This document shows, in pieces, positions 7,548 to 16,196 of a DNA stretch of 64,000 bases. Position numbers and translations under genes: made by a program. Position 1 is the first letter of the stretch. The number at the start of each line of letters is the position of its first letter. Below the pieces are notes generated by a model. The model saw nothing but the letters and a program-made list of their open reading frames with translations. It was not told the origin of the DNA and made no database searches. This DNA comes from an uncultured bacterium (GTDB taxonomy: Bacteria; Bacillota; Clostridia; Lachnospirales; Lachnospiraceae), in assembly GCA_947381965.1 (NCBI GenBank), contig CANCXX010000011.1:1-64000 (forward strand). Reading direction: 5' to 3'.

Positions 7548-9005
7548 TTATTGTACCATATTGTCTTCCCAGAATTCCACTGCATTGTCAAACCAGCCTG
7601 CCGCCACAGTGCCTTCCCCCAGTCCGAATCCATGCGGCAGTCCCTCAAAAACCTCTATTTCCGCATTTGTTCCCTGCGCCTGAATCTGCCGGATGCGTCC
7701 TTCCATTGTCCCATAATAGGCAATCCCGTCATTTGTACCGACACACGCGTAAGTAGGCGGTTCCTCTCCTGTCACTTCTGATAATCCGGTATACTGCATA
7801 ATAACCGCGCCCGGCTTCGGATAATCCGCCTCGCCAAAAGCGGCAGTTCCATAGCTTCCAAGCCATGCCGCCATACGCGCGCCCGCAGAGCCTCCCCAGA
7901 GGGAATAACCGGATACATCCACTTCCAGTTCCTCCGCATTTTCGTGGATAAAGGCGATTGCCCTGGCCAGATCCTCGCAGGCCGTCTGTGCGCCGGGACG
8001 GTAAATCAGGGCAAAAGCATTATATCCCTTTTTTGACAGTTCCAGCGCATGGGGAAAGCTGTCGTGCATGGCGGCTACATAAGCAAATCCGCCGCCAGCA
8101 TTGGCGATGGCAAATTTTTCTCCAGGTGTTCCGCGGAAAAAGAATAAACCGGTATCTTCCTTTGCCGGGTCTGCCGTCTTTTCCTCCTCCGTGTAAATGT
8201 CATAAAAAATCTGCTTTCCCGATGCCGCCTGTTCTCTCAGATAATTTGCAATCTCAACCGTCCGGCCGGGGCTGACATGGGAATACCATGTGAGAATACT
8301 TCCTACATCTCCCAGAGCCAGGCTGTCACTGATTGATCTGTCGGCAGGAAAGATTAGTCGTCCATAATCCCCAAACGCCGGATCATTCATTACATCCCAT
8401 ACCTTTGTATCCGCCGTAAACACAGTCTCATTCCCTCCTGCCACACCCTCGTCCTCTGTCATTCCACTGCTGTTTTCCGTCAACGTACCGCCAGTCCCGG
8501 AATGCATCTCCTCATATTCCCCAAGCTCAATGGTAATGATATCCTCATATTCCTCAAGCATGGAAGCATCTGATGTCATCTTCCCGATTGGTACAACGGG
8601 CACCACCGTTTCCCTGCGGCTTGCCTCGTAAATCATCGCAATGGACGGTCCTTCATCCCAATAGGCCAACGAACCAGGTTCATATCCGTATCCCGGTTCA
8701 CCTTTCTCAGCAATCTGCGCCGGCAGGTCAAAAGCCCTTGCAAAGCCCGGCGCGGCATGCCATGTTTCTGTTGTGATTGGGAGCATTTCGGCAAATCCCT
8801 GTGCTGTCGGATTATCATACAATACGCCGTCTAATACCGTATTTCCCGCCATTATATGAATAGAGCACATGATATCCTGCTCCGGCAGTTTCTCCGCCGG
8901 ACCCGTCTGTGCGGGGGCTGAACCGGCATGGCCGGATGAAGAACATCCCGCCATGCCGAGTGTGAATAATCCTATTGAAAGAAACATCAAAATCTTTTTT
9001 ACCAT
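7548..9005 (-). CDS. lipoprotein with cyclophilin-like domain fused to alpha/beta hydrolase
   Basis: The start is the ATG at 9005 (MVKKILMFLS), which gives a lipoprotein signal ending LGMAGCSS. Residues about 45-160 match the cyclophilin-like fold (GNTVLDGVLYDNPTAQGFAE, LPITTETWH, GSLAYWDEGPSIAMIYEAS, VVPIGKM). Residues about 210-485 form an alpha/beta hydrolase of the acetylesterase/BD-FAE kind, with nucleophile elbow LWGGSAGARM and a late GLPHGFGLGEG His. Each domain is usually found alone. The gene is 35 bp downstream of an aldo/keto reductase in operon 2. Surface location and an ester substrate are inferred; the role of the N-terminal domain is unknown. Confidence 0.78.
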   Translation of the reverse strand: MVKKILMFLSIGLFTLGMAGCSSSGHAGSAPAQTGPAEKLPEQDIMCSIHIMAGNTVLDGVLYDNPTAQGFAEMLPITTETWHAAPGFARAFDLPAQIAEKGEPGYGYEPGSLAYWDEGPSIAMIYEASRRETVVPVVPIGKMTSDASMLEEYEDIITIELGEYEEMHSGTGGTLTENSSGMTEDEGVAGGNETVFTADTKVWDVMNDPAFGDYGRLIFPADRSISDSLALGDVGSILTWYSHVSPGRTVEIANYLREQAASGKQIFYDIYTEEEKTADPAKEDTGLFFFRGTPGEKFAIANAGGGFAYVAAMHDSFPHALELSKKGYNAFALIYRPGAQTACEDLARAIAFIHENAEELEVDVSGYSLWGGSAGARMAAWLGSYGTAAFGEADYPKPGAVIMQYTGLSEVTGEEPPTYACVGTNDGIAYYGTMEGRIRQIQAQGTNAEIEVFEGLPHGFGLGEGTVAAGWFDNAVEFWEDNMVQ

Positions 9006-9039
9006 AGCTTCTCCCCGCCGCGTCTCATGGTACAAATAC

Positions 9040-9894
9040 TTATTTCTGCCCGTCTACATCCGGCGCCCATTTAGCATATCCTTCCAGCTTCTCAGGAGTA
9101 TTGGTGTAATATCTCTTATTCTTATCGACAGCCGCCACCTGCGCCATTTCCTCATCCGTCAATCCAAAATCAAACAGGGCAAAATTATCGCGGATATGAG
9201 CCGGGTTCTTAGAACCGGGAATCACAATATTGCCCGCCTGAATATGCCAGCGAAGAATAACCTGCGCATTGCTCTTTCCATATTTTTCAGCCAGTTTTGC
9301 AAATACCGGTTCCTGAATCAATGCTTTATCCCCGTGCCCCAGCGGATACCATGCCTGAATCACCATGCCCTCTTTATTAAGGAACGCTTTCAGTTCCTTT
9401 TCCTGAAAATAAGGATGCACTTCCGTCTGCAAAATGGCAGGCTTTACTTCACAGGTATCTAAAATCTCCTGAATCTGCTCTTTGTTGAAATTGGAAAGAC
9501 CGATTGCTTTCACCTTACCTGCCTGATAAGCTTTCTCCATCAGCCGGTAGCCCGCCAGATAATTGCCCGCAGGCTGGTGAATCAGAAGCAGGTCAATATA
9601 ATCGGTATCCAGCCTTTGAAGCGTTTTTTCAACAGCGTCCTCCTGTTCATAGAACGCCGGCCATATCTTTGTCTCCAGAAAGATTTCCTCCCTGTGTACG
9701 CCGGACTTTTTCATTGCCCTGCCCACTGCTTTTTCATTCACATATGCATTTGCCGTGTCAATCAGACGGTAACCGCCCTGCAGCGCGCTTAATACGGAAG
9801 CCTCCGCCTCATCCGGGCTTAACAGGAAAGTCCCGATGCCCGCCACAGGCATTTCTACGCCGTTATTCAATTTCACATATTTCTGCTCGCTCAT
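9040..9894 (-). CDS. aldo/keto reductase (AKR5-like)
   Basis: This 284-residue enzyme has an intact tetrad Asp46, Tyr51 (LIDTANAYVNE), Lys76 (LETKIWP) and His106 (LLIHQPAGNY). The cofactor motif VILRWHIQAGNIVIPGSKNP is also present. It is a close relative of the AKR at 6131-6994 but clearly divergent, suggesting different substrates. It lies 86 bp downstream of the iron-type alcohol dehydrogenase gene in operon 2; pairing AKRs with an alcohol dehydrogenase fits stepwise removal of reactive carbonyls. Confidence 0.9.
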   Translation of the reverse strand: MSEQKYVKLNNGVEMPVAGIGTFLLSPDEAEASVLSALQGGYRLIDTANAYVNEKAVGRAMKKSGVHREEIFLETKIWPAFYEQEDAVEKTLQRLDTDYIDLLLIHQPAGNYLAGYRLMEKAYQAGKVKAIGLSNFNKEQIQEILDTCEVKPAILQTEVHPYFQEKELKAFLNKEGMVIQAWYPLGHGDKALIQEPVFAKLAEKYGKSNAQVILRWHIQAGNIVIPGSKNPAHIRDNFALFDFGLTDEEMAQVAAVDKNKRYYTNTPEKLEGYAKWAPDVDGQK

Positions 9895-9980
9895 TTTTGT
9901 TTTCTCCTTTTCATCTTCTTACATTATTTTTCTTTGTTGAGTTTACACCGCAAATCCCGTAACCACGCCCAATCAATTTG

Positions 9981-11126
9981 TTACATGCACTCCATCAGGA
10001 TTTCATAAACCTCATCCCTGCCAAGTTCGCGTGGATTGCACCTGATAATATTGCAGGTATCAGCCACCCTGCGAAGCACTTCGGGCGTGATTTCCACTTT
10101 TGACTTCAGTTCTCCCATTTTAGTCGGAAGCCCGCATTCTTTTATAAAATCGCTGAGCGCCTGTATGCCCTCCTCGGCTGTATCTTTGCCAAATACGGCC
10201 TTTGCAAACCGCTCAAATTTCTCCTCCGCATCTTTCAGAATATGCCGGTAATAAACAGGATGGATCACTGCCAGCCCCTGCCCGTGGTTGCAGTCCGTAA
10301 ATGCGCCGAGCTGATGCTCGATCTGATGCGCCTGAAAGTCCGTAACCCTGCCGACTTTCAAAATGCCGTTCTCCGCCATAGCCGAATCCCACATCAGGTT
10401 GCTTCTCGCCTGCATATCATTCACATCCTTAAGCAGACGGCGCATATTGACTACCGTGTTGCGCATGACCGCCAGCGCCACATCGTCAGAAACATTGTCC
10501 TGATCGGAATTGCCAAGATAGGTTTCCATGGCATGGCTCAGCGTATCGAAAGCGCCGGAGATCACCTGCATGGCAGGAACGGAAGCCGTCAGTTCGGGAT
10601 CGAGTACCGCAAAAGAGGCATATGCGCCGAACACGCCGGTCTTAATCCCTTTTTCCTCATTGGTAATGACCGCGCCGCAGTTCTGTTCGGCTCCTGTACC
10701 GGAAGCGGTGACCACCGCACCCATGGGCAGATACTCCGAGGGGATTTTCCCCTCCGAAAACTCCATTTCCCAGATGTCCTTATCTGTCTTTGCCTGCGCC
10801 GCTATGATCTTGCAGCAGTCGATAACGGAGCCTCCGCCTACCGCGAGGATAAAATCCACGCCCCTTTCTCTCGCCAATGCCGCACCTTCCTGCACTTTAG
10901 CATAGGTAGGGTTGGGCATAATGCCCGGAAAATCTACAACCTCCTTTCCTTCCTTTGCAAGCAGCTCCTTTACCCTGTCATAGATACCGTTTTTCTTCAG
11001 AGAAGCGCCGCCACAGGCAAGCATCACGGTCTTTCCATATCTGCTTAACTCCGCCTGAAGCGCCTTTTCCAGAGAGTTTTTTCCAAAATACACCTTTGTG
11101 GGATAAGTGAATACAAATTCGTTCAT
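9981..11126 (-). CDS. iron-containing alcohol dehydrogenase (BdhA/YqhD-like)
   Basis: The 381-residue enzyme has a cofactor region with AVGGGSVIDCCK at 95-106 and all four metal ligands: Asp194 and His198 (AFDTLSHAMET), His271 (IEHQLGAF) and His281 (CNHGQGLAV). It should reduce aldehydes to alcohols with NAD(P)H in the cytosol, like butanol dehydrogenases and YqhD. It lies 30 bp downstream of the AKR gene at 11157-12158. Its paralogue in operon 3 (16995-18164) has lost two of the metal His, which makes this copy the likely active enzyme of the pair. Confidence 0.9.
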   Translation of the reverse strand: MNEFVFTYPTKVYFGKNSLEKALQAELSRYGKTVMLACGGASLKKNGIYDRVKELLAKEGKEVVDFPGIMPNPTYAKVQEGAALARERGVDFILAVGGGSVIDCCKIIAAQAKTDKDIWEMEFSEGKIPSEYLPMGAVVTASGTGAEQNCGAVITNEEKGIKTGVFGAYASFAVLDPELTASVPAMQVISGAFDTLSHAMETYLGNSDQDNVSDDVALAVMRNTVVNMRRLLKDVNDMQARSNLMWDSAMAENGILKVGRVTDFQAHQIEHQLGAFTDCNHGQGLAVIHPVYYRHILKDAEEKFERFAKAVFGKDTAEEGIQALSDFIKECGLPTKMGELKSKVEITPEVLRRVADTCNIIRCNPRELGRDEVYEILMECM

Positions 11127-11156
11127 TACAATTTCCTCCTCTTCCTTATATATCTA

Positions 11157-12158
11157 TCAACGACACTTACAGGCTGTGCCGCCAAATACATCCGACATTT
11201 CCATGGTATCCAGCTGTTTATCCAAAATTTCAATTTCTTTTTCTGTCAGCTTTATATCCGCTGCCCCGGCGTTTTCCTTCAGACGGTCTGATTTTCTGGT
11301 TCCGGGGATGGGCACCAGATACGGTTTTTTACAGAGCATCCATGCAAGGGAAATCTGTCCCGGCGTCGCATGTTTTCCTTCTGCAACCGTCCGAATCAAT
11401 TCCAACAGTTTTTCGTTCTGTTCCACACCCTCCGAAGTAAACTGCGGCATCACGCTCCGGTAATCCGTATTTGCCTCAAATTTGGAGTCTTTTCCGTATT
11501 TTGCAGACAAAAAGCCGTTTGCCAGAGGCGAAAAGGCAACATAACCGATATTCAATTCTTCCAGTACGGGAAAAAGTTTCTCATACCAGCGGGCCATCAT
11601 GGAATAGCGGTTCTGGATTGCCGTTACCGGGCAGACTGCATGGGCGCGGCGTATCGTTTCTTCGTCTGCTTCCGAAAGTCCCCAGTGCGTGATCTTTCCC
11701 TCCCGGATCAGTTCCTGCATGACGCCTGCCACTTCCTCTACCGGCACAAACGGGTCAACCCGGTGCTGATAGTACAAGTCAATATGGTCTGTTCCCAGCC
11801 GCTTTAAGGAATTTTCTACCGAGGCACGGATAACCTCCGGCCTGGAATCCGGCAAAAGCGGTTTATTTACCTGTTTACTGCTCATGTCAAAATAGATTCC
11901 GAATTTAGTCGCGATGACAACTTTATCCCGATATGGCCGCAGCGCTTCCCCCACCAGTTCTTCATTGTGATGGGGATTTTCCGGCGTACCGTAAACTTCC
12001 GCTGTATCAAAGAATGTATATCCCATATCCACAGCCTCCGCCAACAGTTCCGTCATCTCCTTTTTATCTGCCGGCGCCCCGTAAGCGTGGCTCATTCCCA
12101 TACAGCCAAGCCCCACTGCGGATACTGTCAGTTCTTCTCCTAATGTTCTGTATTGCAT
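11157..12158 (-). CDS. aldo/keto reductase (YajO/AKR11-13-like)
   Basis: The 333-residue protein starts MQYRTLGEELTVSAVGLGCM and has tetrad residues in FFDTAEVYG (Asp and Tyr), IATKFG (Lys) and LYYQHRVDP (His). It also has the QNRYSMMAR and FSPLANGFL segments typical of the longer, YajO/YhdN-like AKRs. It ends with an unusual Cys-containing tail (GGTACKCR). It is the second gene of operon 2, 18 bp after the flavodoxin lipoprotein gene. General NADPH-dependent carbonyl reduction is likely. Confidence 0.9.
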   Translation of the reverse strand: MQYRTLGEELTVSAVGLGCMGMSHAYGAPADKKEMTELLAEAVDMGYTFFDTAEVYGTPENPHHNEELVGEALRPYRDKVVIATKFGIYFDMSSKQVNKPLLPDSRPEVIRASVENSLKRLGTDHIDLYYQHRVDPFVPVEEVAGVMQELIREGKITHWGLSEADEETIRRAHAVCPVTAIQNRYSMMARWYEKLFPVLEELNIGYVAFSPLANGFLSAKYGKDSKFEANTDYRSVMPQFTSEGVEQNEKLLELIRTVAEGKHATPGQISLAWMLCKKPYLVPIPGTRKSDRLKENAGAADIKLTEKEIEILDKQLDTMEMSDVFGGTACKCR

Positions 12159-12176
12159 AACTTTCCTCCATACTCT

Positions 12177-12968
12177 TTAATTTAATCCAAGGCTTTCCGC
12201 CCATGCTGCAACATCTTCCTCACTGTCTGCCACATCATTTCTGGACAGGGACAACGTATTTTCACTGACAAGAGCGTCCGGCTGCAGATCCGATATGGTT
12301 CTCACGGTTCCCGAAAAGCCGCTGCCGCCATGGGTTACAAATGGAATAATGGTCTTTCCACCAAAATCGTATTCCTCCATAAACGTGTAGACCGGCATTG
12401 GAAGGTCTGCCCACCAGTTCGGATAACCTAAAATAATGGTTTCATACTGGTCAAAATTGTCCACATGGTTCAAAAGCTCCGGACGCTTATTCTCATCCTG
12501 CTCCTCTGCTGCCTGGTCTACCAGCGGATCGTGGTCGAGGGGATATTCTTCTACTGTCTCGATGCGGAACAGATCGCCTCCTACTGTCTGTTGGATCACG
12601 CCTGCGACATACTCGGTGTTTCCCATCTTTTCATTGTCTTTGACTACGATACTGGCGCTGGAAACCGCATCCGTTGTCTCCACATCTTCCGGTATGGAAA
12701 AGTAGGCAATCAATATGTTGGAGCCCTCCGCAACAGACTCACTGCCCTCCTCTGCGTTTTCCTGCTCCGGGCTGTTCTGAATGTCCGCAGCAGATTCCGC
12801 CTCTTTTGTATCTCCGCTGCCGCTTTGGCTGTCGGAATCTTCCGTTTCTTCCGGCTCCTGAACAGGCGTGTTCCCGGTATTGTTATCCCTGTTTTCTTTC
12901 CCGCATCCAACCAGGCTCGATACCAGCAAAACTATCATACATAAACATAAAATGTTTTTCCGTTTCAT
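12177..12968 (-). CDS. surface-anchored flavodoxin (lipoprotein), first gene of operon 2
   Basis: The start is the ATG at 12968 (MKRKNILCLCM), which begins a signal peptide with lipobox SSLVGCGK; the in-frame extension upstream is promoter DNA. A 70-residue Glu/Ser-rich linker precedes a flavodoxin domain (ILIAYFSIPEDVETTDAVSSAS at about 110, LGYPNWWADLPMPVYTFMEEY, IIPFVTHGGSGFSGT). The Trp-Trp loop and the insertion after the first strand match the 4379-5122 protein, so the two are paralogues. It follows LysR promoter copy 2 directly. Likely exposed on the outer face of the membrane; electron partner unknown. Confidence 0.85.
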   Translation of the reverse strand: MKRKNILCLCMIVLLVSSLVGCGKENRDNNTGNTPVQEPEETEDSDSQSGSGDTKEAESAADIQNSPEQENAEEGSESVAEGSNILIAYFSIPEDVETTDAVSSASIVVKDNEKMGNTEYVAGVIQQTVGGDLFRIETVEEYPLDHDPLVDQAAEEQDENKRPELLNHVDNFDQYETIILGYPNWWADLPMPVYTFMEEYDFGGKTIIPFVTHGGSGFSGTVRTISDLQPDALVSENTLSLSRNDVADSEEDVAAWAESLGLN

Positions 12969-12997
12969 TTTCGTCTGCCACCTCCGTTTTTTCTTTA

Positions 12998-13073
12998 TGC
13001 TTTCAGTATAAAAAAACCAAGACCTCAAAAGAAGTCTCGATTTGTTCATCAGTTTATACTTTCAGGTTACAAC
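12998..13073 (-). promoter_or_regulatory. LysR-type promoter, copy 2 (operon 12968 to 5258)
   Basis: Minus strand: GTTGTA-N9-TATAAAC at 13073-13052, the same 12-bp spacer, an inverted repeat at 13039-13018, seven bases, TATACT at 13010-13005. Spacing is identical to the other two copies. A longer symmetrical stretch CAGGTT-GT-AACCTG overlaps the distal half of the box. The putative start site near 12998 leaves a leader of about 30 bases. Confidence 0.7.
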
Positions 13074-13085
13074 CTGCCTGCTACT

Positions 13086-14063
13086 TTACCTGCCCTCCTG
13101 CACTGCCGCACCTCTCTCATCCGAAAACAGCCAGCCCATGATTTCTTCATCATAGGCGAAAAGACCGCCACCCCCGTGCTCATTCGACATATTTCTTTCC
13201 GTGAAATAATCATGTTCCTTTATATCCAGTACCAGCAACTTATCCATTTCATCATCAGACAGCCCCTGCTTTTCATATAAAGCACGGAGTGTGTCATAAG
13301 CTCTTTGTGTCGGTTCCGATCCATAATATTCATCATTCCTGCCAATGGCAAAATAGACCGGAAGTCTTTGCTCTGCAACAGGTTCATACGCTCCATCCCA
13401 CTGGGAACTGACCTGCAGATATGCCGTAAACAGATCCGGCCTCTTTCCCATTACGATCGACATGGTTTCCCCGCCACCGGAGAAGCCGTTTCCGTAGACT
13501 TTACTCCTGTCAATGTTGTATTCTTCCAGAAAATATTCCAACAATGCAATGGTCTGATCCGCGGATGTTTCTCCCCAGTCATTCAGCTGAGGGGCGACAA
13601 TGATCATCTCGTCATTATATTTCTGTGCCTCAAATCCAAATTCCTCAGACTTGATATTGGCGGCAACGCCCTGAAAATATAATCCCTCATAGCCGGGCAG
13701 TGTAAAATACAGGGCATAGGACCTGCTGCCGTCATAGCTTTCCGGTATATACACATTGTAGTGAATATCCCCTGCATCTGCAGAGTGATACACGCTGTCA
13801 ATCACAAAATCCCTGTACGTTTCCGTTCCTTCTGTGACATCCCCCGTTTCTTTTTCTTCCTGTCCAATCGAAAATGTCATTTCATCCTCCGCATCTGTTC
13901 CTTCCGATTCCGGCGTCTCCTGTATAACCTGAGTTTCTGGCTGGATGATACCTGTTTCTTCTGTAGCGTCTGCGGTTCCATGATTCCTTGCAGCATTCCT
14001 GCAACCCGTCATGCAAAGAGCCATTGCAGCCAATATGATTCCTGCATATAATAACTTTTTCAT
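13086..14063 (-). CDS. esterase lipoprotein (PHB-depolymerase-like alpha/beta hydrolase)
   Basis: The start is the ATG at 14063 (MKKLLYAGIILAAMAL), giving a signal with lipobox MTGC. After an acidic linker the catalytic domain begins YNVYIPESYDGSRSYALYFTLPG at about 110. It has nucleophile motif VYGNGFSGGGE, an Asp candidate in IGRNDEYYG and a His in NEHGGGG. This pattern resembles secreted poly-hydroxybutyrate depolymerase/feruloyl esterase-like enzymes. It is the last gene of operon 3, 31 bp after the permease. The substrate is likely an extracellular ester but is not defined by sequence. Confidence 0.8.
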   Translation of the reverse strand: MKKLLYAGIILAAMALCMTGCRNAARNHGTADATEETGIIQPETQVIQETPESEGTDAEDEMTFSIGQEEKETGDVTEGTETYRDFVIDSVYHSADAGDIHYNVYIPESYDGSRSYALYFTLPGYEGLYFQGVAANIKSEEFGFEAQKYNDEMIIVAPQLNDWGETSADQTIALLEYFLEEYNIDRSKVYGNGFSGGGETMSIVMGKRPDLFTAYLQVSSQWDGAYEPVAEQRLPVYFAIGRNDEYYGSEPTQRAYDTLRALYEKQGLSDDEMDKLLVLDIKEHDYFTERNMSNEHGGGGLFAYDEEIMGWLFSDERGAAVQEGR

Positions 14064-14094
14064 AATCCGTTCCGTCCATTCTCCTGTTTTGCTT

Positions 14095-15006
14095 TCAGAC
14101 CACAAAATTTGTAATCAGCCCCGTAATCAGAGAAAAAACCATCACAAAGACGATATATAATACAAACCTCCTGACTCCCAGTACAATCTTCAAAGCACCC
14201 AGGTTTGTAATTTTTGTGGCAGGCCCGGTAATCATAAATGCCGCCGCGCTTCCCATGCTCATTCCGGAGACCAGCCACTGCTGCAAAAGCGGGATTGTCC
14301 CGCCTCCGCAGGCGTAAAGCGGGACGCCGATGGTCGCCGCCATTAGCACGCCGAACCCCTCATTGCTTTTCCCGAAAAGCTCCGCAAAACCGTCTGCCGG
14401 AACATATCTCTGGAACAATGCGGAAAGCAGCACGCCAATCAGAAAGTAAAGAGCCGTCGCCCTGACATTCCGCCCCAGATTTTTCAAAAACCGCATCAGA
14501 AGATTGGGGTCTGTGTCATGGCCTGCACGGGGCTCAAATTCCTCAAAGTGAAAGAACGGCTTCTTCCCATAGGCAAAGTGCACCGCCAGTCCTGCAAAAA
14601 TTCCGCATAGAATGCAGGAAACCAGCCGTACCGCCATTGCCGTTCCTCCAAGCGCCGTGCTGTAAAAGAGAAGCTGCGGGTTTAACAGCACACTGCTCAT
14701 CATAAATGCCGCCAGCCAGTCGTGGCGCATCCCATGTCTGGAAAAGGAAGCCGCTATGGGAATCGTGCCATACATGCACAGAGGCGACGCAATCCCCAGA
14801 AGGCTTGCCGGGATTACGCCGAATACTCCCCATTTTTTGTCCCTGATTTTTTCAAAACAATTATGGATAGCGTCTTTTGCAAAAACGGATACCAGAGAAC
14901 CGACCACCATACCCAGAATCCAGTAAAAGGCAATCTGCCGAAGCTGTACCATGAAATAATAACTGATATAAACAAATTCCCGTCTTATCACCGTAAACAG
15001 CTCCAC
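14095..15006 (-). CDS. ArsP/YraQ-type permease (DUF318)
   Basis: The 303-residue membrane protein has about eight hydrophobic segments. It carries the two family signature loops: SPLCMYGTIPIAASFSRHGM at about 74-93 and GVPLYACGGGTIPLLQQWL at about 228-246, followed by TGPATKITNLGAL. The first signature has Cys-Met-Tyr-Gly where many relatives have Cys-x-Cys-Gly. ArsP members export methylated trivalent arsenic; others are uncharacterised. In this operon it sits between the DUF362 and esterase lipoproteins, so export or uptake of an organic substrate is possible. Function inferred only at family level. Confidence 0.8.
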   Translation of the reverse strand: MELFTVIRREFVYISYYFMVQLRQIAFYWILGMVVGSLVSVFAKDAIHNCFEKIRDKKWGVFGVIPASLLGIASPLCMYGTIPIAASFSRHGMRHDWLAAFMMSSVLLNPQLLFYSTALGGTAMAVRLVSCILCGIFAGLAVHFAYGKKPFFHFEEFEPRAGHDTDPNLLMRFLKNLGRNVRATALYFLIGVLLSALFQRYVPADGFAELFGKSNEGFGVLMAATIGVPLYACGGGTIPLLQQWLVSGMSMGSAAAFMITGPATKITNLGALKIVLGVRRFVLYIVFVMVFSLITGLITNFVV

Positions 15007-15073
15007 GCAGACTACCTCCTTCCATTCCGGTTATTTCCTGCATTACAATGTCTTATAAAATTTCCCAAAACAA

Positions 15074-16168
15074 CTACTTGTCAATATTTACCAGCTCATA
15101 CGTGCGGCTTCCCAGGCCAATCTCCTCGGCATGCACCAGGGTATGCAGTCCTTCCCGGTCATTCACACGGGCCTGCAAAGCCTCGCTTCCCTCCGCCGCA
15201 AAGGCAAGGTCAATACATGCCTGATCGATAGCTACCGGATCAAGGGACGCAGCGATACCGATGTCGTGGATATCCGGCTCTGCCGGATTTCCGTCACAGT
15301 CGCAGTCGATGGAAATATTATTCAGAACGCTGACATAAACAATGCGCTCTCCGTTTCCAAGATAATCCGACACGGATTTCCCGGCCTCCGCCATAGACTC
15401 TGTAAAACCGGTCTGATCTCCTCCCCATGGGCTGCTGTTGCTTGCCCCTGCCGTATGGATCAGGCATTTCCCTTCTTTGGAGCCAAGCCCGATGGAGATA
15501 TTTTTGATTGCCCCGCCGAAACCTGCCATCGCGTGTCCCTTGAAGTGGGAAAGGACGATATAGGAGTCATAATTGCCAAAGTGAGCGCCAACCAGATTTT
15601 TTTCCAGACGGGTTCCTCCTTCTACAGGCAGCTCCATAGAACCGTCTGCATCCAGAATGTCCACATCTGCAATAGCCGTAAACCCATGATCTTCCGCCAC
15701 CTGTCTGTGCATGGCTGTCTCCGTCCTGGAGCCGCCGTATGCCGTATTGCACTCCACAATCGTCCCGTCCACGGACTGAACCAGATACTTAATCAGTTCC
15801 GGCTCAAGATAATTACTTTCCGGCGGCTCTCCGGTGGACAGCTTGACTGCAACGCTGCCGGCAGATTCCCAGTTCAAAGCTTCATAGACAGCCATCAGTC
15901 CTTCCGGTGAAATGTCGGATGTAAAGTATACCGCAGATGCTTCCCTATTGTCCTGGGAGGCAGTATCCTGTGAAGCGCCTGTTTCTTTTTCTGAATCATC
16001 ATTCACAGAAGCGTTCTCCTCCTGTCCGGAAGATTCTCCCCCGTCAGCAGCCGGTTGTGTTTTTGTCGTTTCTGTGTCGTTATTCTCCGCCAATTCCGTG
16101 CTGTTTCCACATGCCGCCAAACTGAGTACCAGTAAAACAGCCAGAAACCATATCACCGCTTTTTTCAT
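15074..16168 (-). CDS. DUF362-domain lipoprotein
   Basis: The 364-residue product has a lipoprotein signal (MKKAVIWFLAVLLVLSLAAC, lipobox LAAC), an acidic linker to about residue 75, then a DUF362 domain with conserved blocks VAVKLSTGEPPESNYLEPEL, ECNTAYGGSRTET, HFKGHAMAGFGGAIKNISIG and a late DPVAIDQACIDLAF. Most DUF362 proteins are cytosolic and end with two [4Fe-4S] ferredoxin motifs. None is present here and the protein is predicted to be exported. It lies 28 bp downstream of a flavodoxin lipoprotein gene, suggesting that the two work together at the cell surface. Confidence 0.85.
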   Translation of the reverse strand: MKKAVIWFLAVLLVLSLAACGNSTELAENNDTETTKTQPAADGGESSGQEENASVNDDSEKETGASQDTASQDNREASAVYFTSDISPEGLMAVYEALNWESAGSVAVKLSTGEPPESNYLEPELIKYLVQSVDGTIVECNTAYGGSRTETAMHRQVAEDHGFTAIADVDILDADGSMELPVEGGTRLEKNLVGAHFGNYDSYIVLSHFKGHAMAGFGGAIKNISIGLGSKEGKCLIHTAGASNSSPWGGDQTGFTESMAEAGKSVSDYLGNGERIVYVSVLNNISIDCDCDGNPAEPDIHDIGIAASLDPVAIDQACIDLAFAAEGSEALQARVNDREGLHTLVHAEEIGLGSRTYELVNIDK

Positions 16169-16196
16169 TTTTCATTTCTCCTGTCAGAACTATTTA

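Noticed and set aside
15131..15910. 259-codon open frame on the plus strand opposite the DUF362 gene
   Set aside because: It is antisense to a clearly conserved lipoprotein gene, has no ribosome site and looks like a GC-driven shadow.
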